NCBI RefSeq assembly: GCF_900112525.1
Contig: NZ_FOMD01000001.1
Coordinates: 1,240,001 to 1,304,000, forward strand
Direction of reading: 5' to 3'
Length of the DNA stretch: 64,000 nucleotides
From: Klenkia taihuensis
Lineage (GTDB): Bacteria; Actinomycetota; Actinomycetes; Mycobacteriales; Geodermatophilaceae
Below the pieces are notes generated by a model, which was not told the origin of the DNA, did no database searches, and saw nothing but the letters and a program-made list of their open reading frames with translations. Both the position numbers and the translations under genes were made by a program. The stretch's first letter is position 1; each line of letters opens with the position of its first letter. Below, one piece after another: positions 47,608 through 57,157 of this stretch.

Positions 47608-50600
47608 CCCGCCGGGCACCGGCCGAGGGCCAGCTCGCCCTCGAGCTGCCGGGCTTCGTCGCGCCCGCCCCGACCGCGCTGCCGGAGCTGCTCGACCCGG
47701 CCGAGGTCGCCCGGCGGTGCGGGCTGTCCTACGCCCCGTCGCCGGAGCAGGCCGCGGTGGTGCAGGCCCCCGTCGACCGGCCGATGGTCGTGGTCGCCGG
47801 GGCCGGGTCGGGCAAGACCGAGACCATGGCCGCCCGCGTCGCCTGGTTGGTGGCCAACCAGCTCGTCGCGCCCGAGGCCGTCCTCGGCCTGACCTTCACC
47901 CGCAAGGCGGCGAGCGAGCTCGGCGCCCGCATCCGGCTGCGGCTCACCGCGCTGGCCGCGCACCCCGACACCGACCCCGACCTGCGCGCCCGTCTCGAGG
48001 TGGCCACCCCCACGGTGGCCACCTACCACGGCTACGCCGCCGGGATCGTGGCCGAGCACGGCCTGCGGATCGGGGTCGAGCCCGGCGCGGGCGTGCTGGG
48101 CCCGGCCATGTGCTGGGGCCAGGCCGCCACGGTCGTCGCCGCGCACACCGGCGACATGGCCGACGTCGCGCTCGGCCTGGTGAGCACCACCGAGGACGTG
48201 CTGCAGCTGGCCGCCGAGCTGGGCGAGCACGACGTCACCCCCGACCAGCTGCGCACCTGGACAGACCGGCTGCAGGCGCAGGTGCACGCCTACCCGGTCA
48301 CCGGCCGCACCAAGGGCCCCTACGCCGAGGTGCTGAAGATGCTGGGCCGGCAGCGGGCCCGGGTCGCGCTGCTGCCGATGGTCGAGGCCTTCGAGGCCCG
48401 CAAGCGCGCCGCGGGCGCCATCGACTACGCCGACCAGGTCGCGTCCGCCGCGCGGGTCGCCACCACCTCGCCCGACGTCGGCCGCCGCGAGCGGGCGCGC
48501 TGGCGGGTGGTGCTGCTCGACGAGTACCAGGACACCTCCGTCGGCCAGCTGCGCATGCTCGAGGCCCTCTTCGGCGGGGCCAGCCACCACCCGGTCCTGG
48601 CGGTCGGCGACCCCCGGCAGTCGATCTACGGCTGGCGCGGTGCCTCCTCGGGCACCATCGAGCGGTTCCCGCGCACCTTCCCGGGCGCACCCGACCGCCC
48701 CGCGGCCCGGCTGACCCTGTCCACCAGCTGGCGCAACGACCACGCCGTGCTGGCCGTCGCCAACCGGGTGGCCGCCGACCTGCCGCAGCCCGCCGGCGCC
48801 GCACCGCTGCCCGACCTCACCGCCGCGCCCACCGCGGGCCCCGGCGAGGTCCGGGTAGCGCTGCACCCGACGGTGGCCGAGGAGACCGTGGCGCTGGCCG
48901 ACCGGCTGGCCGCCGAGTGGCACGGCGCCGGCCGGGCACCGGGGGCGCCCCGCCCCACGGTGGCGGTCCTGGCCCGCCGGCGCGCCCAGCTCCCCGGCAT
49001 CGCGGCGGCGCTGCGCGAGCGCGGGCTGCCGGTCGAGGTCGTCGGCCTGGGCGGGCTGCTCAACGTCCCCGAGGTGTCCGACGTGGTGGCCACCCTGACC
49101 GTCCTGGTCGACCCCACGGCCGGGGACGCCCTGGGCCGGCTGCTCACCGGGGCCCGGTGGCGCATCGGCCCGCGCGACCTCGCCGCCCTGGAGGCCCGCG
49201 CCCGCCACCTGGTGCGTGAGCGCCGGCCGGGCCCCGAGCCGACCGCACCGGCCGGGGCCACGGCGGGCGGGGAGGTGGCCGCTCCCGTGCTGCCGGCCGA
49301 GCGCGGGAGCATCGTCGAGGCGCTGGACGACCTCGGCGCCCCGGCGGCCTACTCGGCCGAGGGCCATCGGCGGCTGCGCCGGCTGGGCGGGGAGCTCGCC
49401 GTGCTGCGCGGCCGGCTCGGGGAGCCGCTGCCCGACCTGGTCGACGAGGTGGTCCGGGTGCTGGGCCTGGAGACCGAGCTGGCCAGCCACCCCGACGCCA
49501 GCCCCGGCGGTGCCCGCACCCACCTCGACGCGCTGCACACCGTCGCCGCGGAGTTCGCCGACCTGGCCGAGCTGCCCTCGCTGCCGGCGTTCCTGGGCTA
49601 CCTGTCCGACGCCGAGGTGCGCGAGCGCGGGCTGGAGCCCGGGGAGGTCGCGGTCAACCCCGAGGCGGTGCAGCTGCTCACCGCGCACTCGGCCAAGGGC
49701 CTGGAGTGGGACGTCGTGGGCGTGCCGGGCATGACGGTCGGCCAGTTCCCCAGCCGCACCGACACCGCCGACTCCTGGATCAACGACCCCGGTGCAGTGC
49801 CGGTCGACCTGCGGCGCACCGACCGCGCCGAGCTGCCGCAGCTGCGGCTCCCGGTGCCCGGGTCCGGCGACCAGGCGCAGGTCCGCGACGCCCTGGGCGA
49901 CTACGTCGCCGAGTGGAAGGCCTTCGGCGCCGACGAGGAGGTCCGGCTGGGCTACGTCGCGGTCACCCGGGCCCGCCGGCTGCTGCTGTGCTCGGGCAGC
50001 TGGTGGCGCGACGGCGTCAAGCCCAACGGGCCGTCCAGCCTGCTGCTCGCCGTGCGCGAGGCCGTCGAGGCGGTCGGGCCCGAGCTGGGCGGGGTCGACA
50101 CCTGGGCCGACCCGCCGCCCGACGGCGCGACCAACCCCGCGCTGGCCGAGTGGCCGGTCGGCGTCTGGCCGGCCGACCCGCTGTCGGCCGGTCGGCGGCG
50201 GGCACTGTCCGCGGCCGCCGAGCTGGTCGGCGCGACCCGGCCGCACCCGTTGCGCGAGCCGGGGTTCGGTGCCGCCGAGGACCCGGTGGTCGACGAGTGG
50301 GTCCGCGACGCCCAGCTGCTGCTGCGGGAGCGGGCGGAGTCCGGTCGCAGCGCCACCGAGGTGGCCCTGCCCGGGCACCTGTCGGTGTCCGCGCTGGTCG
50401 CGCTGCGACGTGACCCGGCGGCCCTGGCCCGCAGGCTGCGCCGGCCGCTGCCGGCCGCGCCCGCGCCGCTGGCCCGCCGGGGCACCGCCTTCCACCTCTG
50501 GCTGGAGCAGCGGTTCGGGGCCTCCCGGCTCATCGACCTCGACGAGCTCCCCGGCTCCGGCGACGCTGCGGCGGCCCCCGACGAGGCGCTGACCGCGCTG

Positions 50601-50966
50601 CAGGAGGCGTTCCTGGCCAGCGAGTGGGCCCACCGCCAGCCGGTCGACGTCGAGGCCCCGTTCGAGACCCCGCTGGGCCCGCTGACCCTCCGCGGGCGCA
50701 TCGACGCGGTCTACGGCACCGACGGCGAGGGCGACGGCACCCGGTACGAGGTGGTCGACTGGAAGACCGGCCCGGTCCCCGGTGCGGCCGAGCTGGCCGC
50801 GGTGGGGGTGCAGCTGGCCGCCTACCGGCTGGGCTGGTCCCGGCTGGTCGGGGTGCCGGTGGAGCAGGTCAGCGCCGGCTTCCACCACGTCCTGGCGGGG
50901 GTCACCCTGCGGCCGGTGGACCTGCTCGACGAGGACGGCCTGGTCGCCCTGGTCACGGGCGGGTGA
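47604..50966 (+). CDS. adnB: AdnB, helicase-nuclease subunit of AdnAB
   Basis: A 1120-aa partner of AdnA with the same layout: Walker A GAGSGKTETM (~residue 70), LLDEYQDTSVGQ, AHSAKGLEWDVV, and a nuclease motif YEVVDWKTGP (~residue 1052). It lacks the Fe-S cysteines of AdnA. The GTG start overlaps the adnA stop, giving equal amounts of both subunits. It matches Rv3201c. It converges on an epoxide-hydrolase-like gene 19 bp away, where a small CCCCG–CGGGG hairpin (50967-50980) lies. Confidence 0.95.
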   Translation: MTRRAPAEGQLALELPGFVAPAPTALPELLDPAEVARRCGLSYAPSPEQAAVVQAPVDRPMVVVAGAGSGKTETMAARVAWLVANQLVAPEAVLGLTFTRKAASELGARIRLRLTALAAHPDTDPDLRARLEVATPTVATYHGYAAGIVAEHGLRIGVEPGAGVLGPAMCWGQAATVVAAHTGDMADVALGLVSTTEDVLQLAAELGEHDVTPDQLRTWTDRLQAQVHAYPVTGRTKGPYAEVLKMLGRQRARVALLPMVEAFEARKRAAGAIDYADQVASAARVATTSPDVGRRERARWRVVLLDEYQDTSVGQLRMLEALFGGASHHPVLAVGDPRQSIYGWRGASSGTIERFPRTFPGAPDRPAARLTLSTSWRNDHAVLAVANRVAADLPQPAGAAPLPDLTAAPTAGPGEVRVALHPTVAEETVALADRLAAEWHGAGRAPGAPRPTVAVLARRRAQLPGIAAALRERGLPVEVVGLGGLLNVPEVSDVVATLTVLVDPTAGDALGRLLTGARWRIGPRDLAALEARARHLVRERRPGPEPTAPAGATAGGEVAAPVLPAERGSIVEALDDLGAPAAYSAEGHRRLRRLGGELAVLRGRLGEPLPDLVDEVVRVLGLETELASHPDASPGGARTHLDALHTVAAEFADLAELPSLPAFLGYLSDAEVRERGLEPGEVAVNPEAVQLLTAHSAKGLEWDVVGVPGMTVGQFPSRTDTADSWINDPGAVPVDLRRTDRAELPQLRLPVPGSGDQAQVRDALGDYVAEWKAFGADEEVRLGYVAVTRARRLLLCSGSWWRDGVKPNGPSSLLLAVREAVEAVGPELGGVDTWADPPPDGATNPALAEWPVGVWPADPLSAGRRRALSAAAELVGATRPHPLREPGFGAAEDPVVDEWVRDAQLLLRERAESGRSATEVALPGHLSVSALVALRRDPAALARRLRRPLPAAPAPLARRGTAFHLWLEQRFGASRLIDLDELPGSGDAAAAPDEALTALQEAFLASEWAHRQPVDVEAPFETPLGPLTLRGRIDAVYGTDGEGDGTRYEVVDWKTGPVPGAAELAAVGVQLAAYRLGWSRLVGVPVEQVSAGFHHVLAGVTLRPVDLLDEDGLVALVTGG

Positions 50967-50985
50967 CCCCGTGGACGGGGCGGGC

Positions 50986-51819
50986 TCAGCCGCGCGCGAC
51001 CCGGTCGAGCACGGCCGCGGCCAGCTCCCGCGGGGCGGTCTCGGGGATCCAGTGCGAGACGCCGGTCAGCTCGACGAACCGGTAGTCCCCGGTCACCTGG
51101 TCCGCGCACGCCTGCGCCGCGGTGCGGCCCACGGCCATGTCCTGGTCGCTCCACACGTAGGTCGTCGGCACGTCCACCGGGTCCAGCGGCGTCGAGGAGC
51201 TCATCGCCCGGTACCAGTCCAGCGCCGCGGTCAGCGCGCCCGGCGCGGACAGGTGCGCCACGTACTCCTCGATCGCCTCCGGCGGGACGTCGCCCAGGAT
51301 CCGGTGCAGCCGGCGGGCGTCGTCCTCCAGCAGCACGCGCTCGGCCTTGTCCCGCTGCCAGAACAGCTTGATGTAGGCCGAGCGCTCCTTCTGCTCGGGG
51401 TCGGCCCGGTAGGCCAGCGTGTAGGCCGTCGGGTGCGGCACCGAGACCGCGGTCAGCGTGCGCACCCGGTCGGGGTGCCACCCGGCCAGCGCCCAGGCCA
51501 CGTTGGCGCCCCAGTCGTGCCCCACCACGTCGGCGGTGGGCAGGTCCAGCGCGGTCATCAGGTCCGCGGTCACCGCCGCCAGCGCCGGCAGGGCGTAGGC
51601 GTCGGTCTCGCCGGGCCGGGCGCCGGGGGAGTAGCCCAGCTGGTCGGGGGCGTACGTGCGCAGCCCGGCCTCGGCCAGCAGCGGCGTCACCGCCGACCAC
51701 GACAGCGAGGTCTCGGGGAACCCGTGCAGCAGCAGCACGGGGCGGCCGTCTTCGGGTCCGTCGGTCCGCACGTCGAAGACCAGGTCGCCGACGTCCACCT
51801 GCAGCAGGCCCGCGCTCAT
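50986..51819 (-). CDS. epoxide hydrolase-like alpha/beta hydrolase
   Basis: A 277-aa hydrolase with the epoxide hydrolase/haloalkane dehalogenase pattern: oxyanion motif LLLHGFPETSLSW and nucleophile elbow GHDWGA, where the nucleophile is Asp; the His is in GVSHWIPE. It probably opens epoxides; substrate unknown. ATG 51819 is 8 bases after TACGTT (51832-51827) on the minus strand. Confidence 0.87.
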   Translation of the reverse strand: MSAGLLQVDVGDLVFDVRTDGPEDGRPVLLLHGFPETSLSWSAVTPLLAEAGLRTYAPDQLGYSPGARPGETDAYALPALAAVTADLMTALDLPTADVVGHDWGANVAWALAGWHPDRVRTLTAVSVPHPTAYTLAYRADPEQKERSAYIKLFWQRDKAERVLLEDDARRLHRILGDVPPEAIEEYVAHLSAPGALTAALDWYRAMSSSTPLDPVDVPTTYVWSDQDMAVGRTAAQACADQVTGDYRFVELTGVSHWIPETAPRELAAAVLDRVARG

Positions 51820-51870
51820 GCCCGCGAACGTAGCCCGGCCCGGCCCGGCGGGCGCGTTACGGTCGCCGGT
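51820..51870. promoter_or_regulatory. compact divergent leaderless promoters
   Basis: A 51-bp spacer holding two back-to-back -10 boxes: TACGTT on the minus strand (51832-51827) and TACGGT on the plus strand (51858-51863), each 8 bases from its start codon. There is no room for separate long leaders. Confidence 0.5.
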
Positions 51871-53301
51871 GTGAGCACCAGCGTGAGCAGCAACCCCGAA
51901 CGCGACTTCGTCACCGGCCACCTCGACGACCTGCACGCCGACCTGGACGCCTGGCTGCGCATCCCGTCGATCTCCGCGGACCCGGCGCACGCCCCCGACG
52001 TCGAGGCCAGCGCGCAGTGGCTGGCCGGTGCGCTGCGCGGGGTCGGGTTCCCCGTCGTCGAGGTCTGGCCCACCGCCGGGGCCCCCGCCGTCTACGCCGA
52101 GTGGCCCTCCGCCGACGCCGGCGCCCCCGTCGCCCTGGTCTACGGCCACCACGACGTGCAGCCGGTCACCCCCGAGGACGCCTGGACCCACCCGCCGTTC
52201 GAGCCCACCGTCGTGCAGACCGACCTCGGCCCGGAGCTGCACGCCCGCGGCGCCATCGACGACAAGGGCAACGTCGCCTTCCACCTGCTGGGCATGCGCG
52301 CCCACCTGGCCGCCACCGGCCGCGACACCCCCGCCGTCACGGTCAAGCTGCTGGTCGAGGGCGAGGAGGAGTCCGGCTCGCCGCACTTCCGTGCCCTGCT
52401 CGAGGAGCGCCGCGACCGGCTGGCCTGCGACGTGGTGGTGGTCAGCGACACCGGCATGGCCGCCCCCGACGTCCCCAGCGCGGTGACCGCGATGCGCGGC
52501 CTGGCCGACGCCGAGATCACCCTCCGGGGCCCCGGGGTCGACCTGCACTCGGGCTCCTTCGGCGGCGCGGTGCCCAACCCGCTGCACGCGATGGCGTCGC
52601 TGCTGGCCGCGCTGCACGACGAGACGGGCCGGGTGACGCTGCCCGGCTTCTACGACAAGGTCCGCCCGCTCACCGACCGCGAGCGCGAGCTCATGGGCCG
52701 GGTGCCCTTCGACGAGGCCGCGTGGCTGGCCGGCCCGGCCGCCTCCCGCACCGCCGCCGGCGAGGCCGGGTTCAGCACCCTGGAGCGGATCGGGGCCCGG
52801 CCGACCGCCGAGGTCAACGGCATGTGGGGCGGCTACACCGGCCCCGGCCACAAGACGATCGTGCCGGCCGAGGCGCACGCCAAGGTCACCTTCCGGCTGG
52901 TCGCCGACCAGGTGCCCGCCGACCTCGCCGACCAGGTCCGGGCCTGGGTGGCGGCGCACGTCCCCGACGGCATCGAGGCCGAGGTGCACGTGCCGCCGGG
53001 CGGGGTCAGCCCCTGCGCCAGCGACCTCGACCACCCGGCGATGGCGGCCCTGCTGACCTCCATCGGGCAGGCCTTCGACCGCGACGCCGAGGACGTGCTG
53101 TTCACCCGCGAGGGCGGCAGCGGTCCCGAGGCCGACCTGGTCGACGTGCTCGGCGCCCCGCTGCTGTTCCTCGGCGTCGGGCTGCCCACCGACCGCATCC
53201 ACGCCCCGAACGAGCGGGTGCTGCTGCCGATGCTGCACCGCGGCGCCGAGGCGGCCGCTCACCTGTGGCGCGAGCTGGCCGCCGTGCCGTTCGCCCGCTG
53301 A
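51871..53301 (+). CDS. M20-family dipeptidase/peptidase
   Basis: A 476-aa zinc peptidase of the M20 family. Zinc ligands: His in VYGHHDVQPV, Asp in GAIDDKGNVAF, Glu-Glu in VEGEEESGS, plus a dimerisation domain (~residues 200-330) and later His in PTDRIHAPNE. It likely cleaves dipeptides or acylated amino acids in the cytoplasm. GTG 51871 is 8 bases after TACGGT. Confidence 0.92.
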   Translation: MSTSVSSNPERDFVTGHLDDLHADLDAWLRIPSISADPAHAPDVEASAQWLAGALRGVGFPVVEVWPTAGAPAVYAEWPSADAGAPVALVYGHHDVQPVTPEDAWTHPPFEPTVVQTDLGPELHARGAIDDKGNVAFHLLGMRAHLAATGRDTPAVTVKLLVEGEEESGSPHFRALLEERRDRLACDVVVVSDTGMAAPDVPSAVTAMRGLADAEITLRGPGVDLHSGSFGGAVPNPLHAMASLLAALHDETGRVTLPGFYDKVRPLTDRERELMGRVPFDEAAWLAGPAASRTAAGEAGFSTLERIGARPTAEVNGMWGGYTGPGHKTIVPAEAHAKVTFRLVADQVPADLADQVRAWVAAHVPDGIEAEVHVPPGGVSPCASDLDHPAMAALLTSIGQAFDRDAEDVLFTREGGSGPEADLVDVLGAPLLFLGVGLPTDRIHAPNERVLLPMLHRGAEAAAHLWRELAAVPFAR

Positions 53302-53310
53302 GGGGCCGGC

Positions 53311-54960
53311 GTGGACGCGGGTGACACCTTCGGCCCCTACCGGGTGCTCGGCGTGCTCGGCCGGGGCGGTATGGGCGAGGTCGTGCGCGCCCTGGACGAC
53401 GAGCACGAGCGCGAGGTGGCGCTGAAGGTCCTGCACCCGCAGTGGGCCGACGACGAGTCCTACCGGGAGCGGTTCCGCCGCGAGGCCAAGGTGGTGGCCC
53501 GGCTGCGCGAGCCGCACGTGGTGCCCATCCACCGCTACGGCGAGGTCGACGGCCGGCTGTTCCTGGACATGCGCCTGGTCGAGGGGGAGGACCTGGCCAC
53601 GCTGCTGCGCCGCACCGGCCCGCTGGACCCCGCCCGGGCCGTCGACGTCGTCGGCCAGGTCGCCCGCGCGCTGGACGCCGCGCACGCCGACGGCCTGGTG
53701 CACCGCGACGTCAAGCCCTCCAACGTGCTGCTGGTGGCCCGCGCCGACGGCGGCGACCTGGCCACCTCCGTCGCGGGGGACGACTTCGTCTACCTGGTCG
53801 ACTTCGGCATCGCCCGGCCCGTCGGCGAGCAGACCGGGCCCTCGCTGACCGGCACCGGGCTGACCATCGGCAGCACCGAGTACATGGCGCCCGAGCGGTT
53901 CCACGGCAGGGAGCTGTCGCCGGCGACCGACGTCTACTCGCTGGCCTGCGTGCTGTTCGAGGCCCTCACCGGCCACCGGCCCTTCCCGCCCGGCGACGCG
54001 GTCGCCCAGATGTACTCCCACGTCAACGCCACCCCGCCGCCGCCGAGCCAGCTGCGCTCCGGCCTGCCGCAGGTGCTCGACGGCGTGGTGCTGCGCGGCC
54101 TGGCCAAGGACCCCGCGCAGCGCTGGACGTCGGCCGGCGGCATGGCCGCGGCCGCCCGCGCGGCGCTCGGCGTCAGCGGGATCGAGGTGCCCCGCCCCGC
54201 CGAGCGGCCGCCGGGCCCGCGCGGCACCGCCCCGACGGTCGTCGGCGGGGGTGCCGACGACGGCCGCCCGGCCACCGCGCTGGGGCCGGCACCCGCCCGC
54301 ACCAGCGTGCAGCCGCCCGCCTTCCCCGGGCCGCCGCCGTGGGCCCCGCAGGCGGCGGTCGCCGCGGGTGGGGCGCCCCGGCGGCGCGGGCTGCAGGTCG
54401 CCGTCGCCGCACTGGCCGTGCTCGCGGTCGGGCTCGGGACGTGGGCGGCGATCGCCACCGTCCGCGGCGGGCAGGCCCGCGCCGACCTCGCCGACGCCCG
54501 GCAGGCGCTGCTCGCCGTCGACCTGCCCGGCGACGTCGACCCCGCGGCCTGCACCCGCACCGACCCCGGCGACGGGGCGGTCACCGGTCTGGACTGCGGC
54601 GTCAGCCCGTCCGCCGACGGGCCCAGCAGCCAGTCCTACGCCCTGTTCGGCTCCCCCGAGGAGGCCGCGGCCGCCTTCGACGACCTCGTCGCCCGGGACG
54701 GGCTGGCCCAGCTGGACGGCGACAGCTCCTCGGACTGCTCGAGCTCCGACGGCGACCAGGGCTGGGTCCGGCTCGCCGACTTCGACGACCAGCCCCTCGG
54801 CCGGCTGTCCTGCTCGGTCGATGCCGGCGGTGCGCCCCGGCTGACCTGGACCTGGGACGACCGCTCGGGCTACGCCACGGTCACCGGCCGCGGCGGTCAG
54901 CAGGGCCTGTCCGAGCTGCTGGGCTGGTGGCGCGACGAGGCCGAGCGGGACGACCTGTGA
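53311..54960 (+). CDS. transmembrane Ser/Thr protein kinase (PknB-like)
   Basis: A 549-aa kinase. The cytoplasmic kinase domain (~10-280) is complete: glycine loop LGRGGMGEV, Lys39, HRDVKPSN (Asp133) and DFG (Asp164). A Pro/Ala-rich linker (~290-360) leads to one TM (~365-387). The external domain (~390-549) has four cysteines and matches the tail of the 42825-43943 protein. GTG 53311 lies 10 bp after the peptidase stop. Its stop overlaps the DUF2510 gene by 4 bp. Confidence 0.92.
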   Translation: MDAGDTFGPYRVLGVLGRGGMGEVVRALDDEHEREVALKVLHPQWADDESYRERFRREAKVVARLREPHVVPIHRYGEVDGRLFLDMRLVEGEDLATLLRRTGPLDPARAVDVVGQVARALDAAHADGLVHRDVKPSNVLLVARADGGDLATSVAGDDFVYLVDFGIARPVGEQTGPSLTGTGLTIGSTEYMAPERFHGRELSPATDVYSLACVLFEALTGHRPFPPGDAVAQMYSHVNATPPPPSQLRSGLPQVLDGVVLRGLAKDPAQRWTSAGGMAAAARAALGVSGIEVPRPAERPPGPRGTAPTVVGGGADDGRPATALGPAPARTSVQPPAFPGPPPWAPQAAVAAGGAPRRRGLQVAVAALAVLAVGLGTWAAIATVRGGQARADLADARQALLAVDLPGDVDPAACTRTDPGDGAVTGLDCGVSPSADGPSSQSYALFGSPEEAAAAFDDLVARDGLAQLDGDSSSDCSSSDGDQGWVRLADFDDQPLGRLSCSVDAGGAPRLTWTWDDRSGYATVTGRGGQQGLSELLGWWRDEAERDDL

Positions 54961-55823
54961 GCGGGCCCGGGCCGGCCCCCGCCGGCTACTACCCCGACCC
55001 GGACGGCGCGCCCGGGATGGTCCGCTGGTGGAACGGCGTCACCTGGTCCGACGTCACCACCCCGGCCGGCCCCGGCGTCACCACCGGGCTGGGGGAGACC
55101 ACCTCCCGGCCACCCGCCCCGGCCTGGCAGCCCCCGCCGGCCCCGCGCGGTCCCGGGCGGGCCGTCGGCATCGCGGTGGCCGCCGTCGTGGCGGTCGTGG
55201 TGGTCGCGGCCGTGGTCGTCGTCGCGGTGGTCGCCGGGCGGCCGACCGCCGACCCCCGGCCGACCGGCGTCGCCGGGCCGGTCCCCACCGGCCCCACCTT
55301 CGCGCCGGGCACCGTGCAGATCGTCGACGAGGCCGCCGGCATCGCCTACCCCTTCCTCGGCGACGGCTGGTACGAGTACGTGCTCCTCCCGCCGCTGGAG
55401 ACCACCTCGGTGCGCGGCCAGTACTTCGTCACCCAGGACGCCGTCCCCGACGGCGGCGAGTTCATCGCCCAGATCACCTCCGGCCCGGTCGCCGAGGGGT
55501 ACGGCTGGACCGGCCCCGGCAGCGAGCAGGCCACCGTGGAGACCCTCGCCGAGAGCGTGCGGGCGAACTACTACCCCGGGCCCAACGAGCGCGAGGAGCT
55601 GCGCGACGAGGCGGTGACCGTCGACGGCGCCCCGGGCTGGCTCTACGAGTTCACCCTCAGCTGGGACGCGGAGGGCTACGACGCCACCGGCGAGCGGGCC
55701 GCACTGCTGCTGGTCGACACCGGCCTCGCGGCCCCGGCGCTGCTCTACCTGTCCATCCCCAACACCCACGCCGAGCTCTACGGCGTCATCGACCGGGTCG
55801 TCGAGGCCGTCGACGTGCTGTGA
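54957..55823 (+). CDS. DUF2510 membrane protein
   Basis: A 288-aa protein beginning with a DUF2510 motif (AGYYPDPDGAPGMVRWWNGVTW, shown in part as YYPDP...RWWNG). One Val-rich TM (~residues 70-98) follows, then an external domain (~120-288). Coupled to the kinase by a GTGA overlap, so it may be its substrate or partner; this is inference. Function unknown. Confidence 0.78.
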   Translation: MSGPGPAPAGYYPDPDGAPGMVRWWNGVTWSDVTTPAGPGVTTGLGETTSRPPAPAWQPPPAPRGPGRAVGIAVAAVVAVVVVAAVVVVAVVAGRPTADPRPTGVAGPVPTGPTFAPGTVQIVDEAAGIAYPFLGDGWYEYVLLPPLETTSVRGQYFVTQDAVPDGGEFIAQITSGPVAEGYGWTGPGSEQATVETLAESVRANYYPGPNEREELRDEAVTVDGAPGWLYEFTLSWDAEGYDATGERAALLLVDTGLAAPALLYLSIPNTHAELYGVIDRVVEAVDVL

Positions 55824-55834
55824 CGACCTGCGCC

Positions 55835-55847
55835 TAGGCTCGGGCGG
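55835..55847 (+). promoter_or_regulatory. M16 peptidase -10 box, leaderless arrangement
   Basis: TAGGCT (55835-55840) ends exactly 7 bases before the GTG at 55847. Confidence 0.5.
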
Positions 55848-57157
55848 TGAGCTCTCCTCCTGCGGAACTGACCCTGCGGCACCCGGTGGAGAGGTTCACC
55901 CTCGACAACGGCCTGCGGGTCGTGCTCGCCCCCGACACCAGCGTCCCGGTGGTCGCCGTCAGCGTCTTCTACGACGTCGGCATGCGCTCCGAGCCCGAAG
56001 GCCGCACCGGGTTCGCGCACCTGTTCGAGCACGTCATGTTCCAGGGGTCGGCGCACGTGCCGAAGATGGAGCACGCCCGCCTCGTCCAGGCCGCCGGCGG
56101 CAGCTTCAACGGCTCCACCCACCAGGACTACACCAACTACTACGAGGCGCTGCCGGCCGAGGCGCTGGAGCGCGCGCTGTTCCTCGAGGCCGACCGGATG
56201 GCCGCCCCGGCCATCACCGAGGAGAACCTCCGCAACCAGATCGACGTGGTCAAGGAGGAGATCCGGGTCAACGTCCTGAACCGGCCCTACGGCGCCTTCC
56301 CCTGGCTGCAGCTGCCGCAGATCGCCTTCGGGTCCTTCGCCAACACCCACGACGGGTACGGCTCCTTCGTCGACCTCGAGTCCTCCACCGTTGACGACGC
56401 GCAGGACTTCTTCGACCGCTACTACGCACCGGCCAACGCCGTGCTGTGCATCGGCGGCGACCTGGACGTCGCGCAGACCGAGCGGCTGGTCCGCCGGCAC
56501 TTCGACGCCGTCCCGCACCGCCCCGCCCCGGCCACGCCCTACACCGGCGAGCCCTCGCCCACCGGCCCCCGGCACGGCGTGGTCGTCGACGCCCTGGCCC
56601 CCGCCCCGGCGGTGGCGATCGGCTGGCGGGTGCCCGACCCGGTCGGCGACCTGGACACCTACCTCGGCACCGTCCTGCTGTCGGAGCTGCTCAGCGAGGG
56701 CGACGCCTCCCGGCTGGAGCTGCGGCTGGTGCACCGCGACCACCTCGCCGTCGCCCAGTCCTCCTACGTCGGGCTGTTCGGCGACCCCTTCGACGTCCGC
56801 GACGCCACGCTGCTCACCACCCAGGTGCACCACCCCGCCGACGTCACCCCCCAGCAGGTGCTCGACGCCGTGCACGAGGAGGTCGACAAGGTCGCCCAGG
56901 ACGGCGTCGGCGCCGACGAGCTGACCCGCGTGCAGGCCCGCACCAGCACCCAGCTGCTGCGCGGCGCGGACTCCGTGCTCGGCCGCACCCTGGGCTTCGC
57001 CTCCGCCGAGCTGGTCCACGGCCGCGCCGAGCTGGCCGGCGAGCTCGCCGCCCGGCTGGCCGCCGTCACCCCCGAGCAGGTGCAGCACGCCGCCCGCGGG
57101 CTGGCCCGCGACACCGCCGCCGTCCTCGAGCTGCACACCGCCGGAGGCACCGCATGA
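55847..57157 (+). CDS. M16-family metallopeptidase, catalytic subunit
   Basis: A 436-aa zinc peptidase with the inverted motif HxxEH: His58, Glu61, His62 in FAHLFEHVMF. A distal Glu zinc ligand lies in NQIDVVKEEIRVN. Together with the next gene it resembles the two-chain M16 (PMPCA/PqqL-type) peptidases, where one chain is active. GTG 55847 is preceded by a -10 box. The stop overlaps the next start by 4 bp (ATGA). Confidence 0.9.
   Translation: MSSPPAELTLRHPVERFTLDNGLRVVLAPDTSVPVVAVSVFYDVGMRSEPEGRTGFAHLFEHVMFQGSAHVPKMEHARLVQAAGGSFNGSTHQDYTNYYEALPAEALERALFLEADRMAAPAITEENLRNQIDVVKEEIRVNVLNRPYGAFPWLQLPQIAFGSFANTHDGYGSFVDLESSTVDDAQDFFDRYYAPANAVLCIGGDLDVAQTERLVRRHFDAVPHRPAPATPYTGEPSPTGPRHGVVVDALAPAPAVAIGWRVPDPVGDLDTYLGTVLLSELLSEGDASRLELRLVHRDHLAVAQSSYVGLFGDPFDVRDATLLTTQVHHPADVTPQQVLDAVHEEVDKVAQDGVGADELTRVQARTSTQLLRGADSVLGRTLGFASAELVHGRAELAGELAARLAAVTPEQVQHAARGLARDTAAVLELHTAGGTA

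Noticed and set aside
43825-47619. 1264-codon open frame on the minus strand over adnA
   Set aside because: A shadow of adnA: third-position GC keeps the antisense frame open, and the sequence is a low-complexity Gly/Leu/Val/Arg mix with no family motif.
47319-50888. 1189-codon open frame antisense to adnB
   Set aside because: Low-complexity shadow of a clearly assigned gene.
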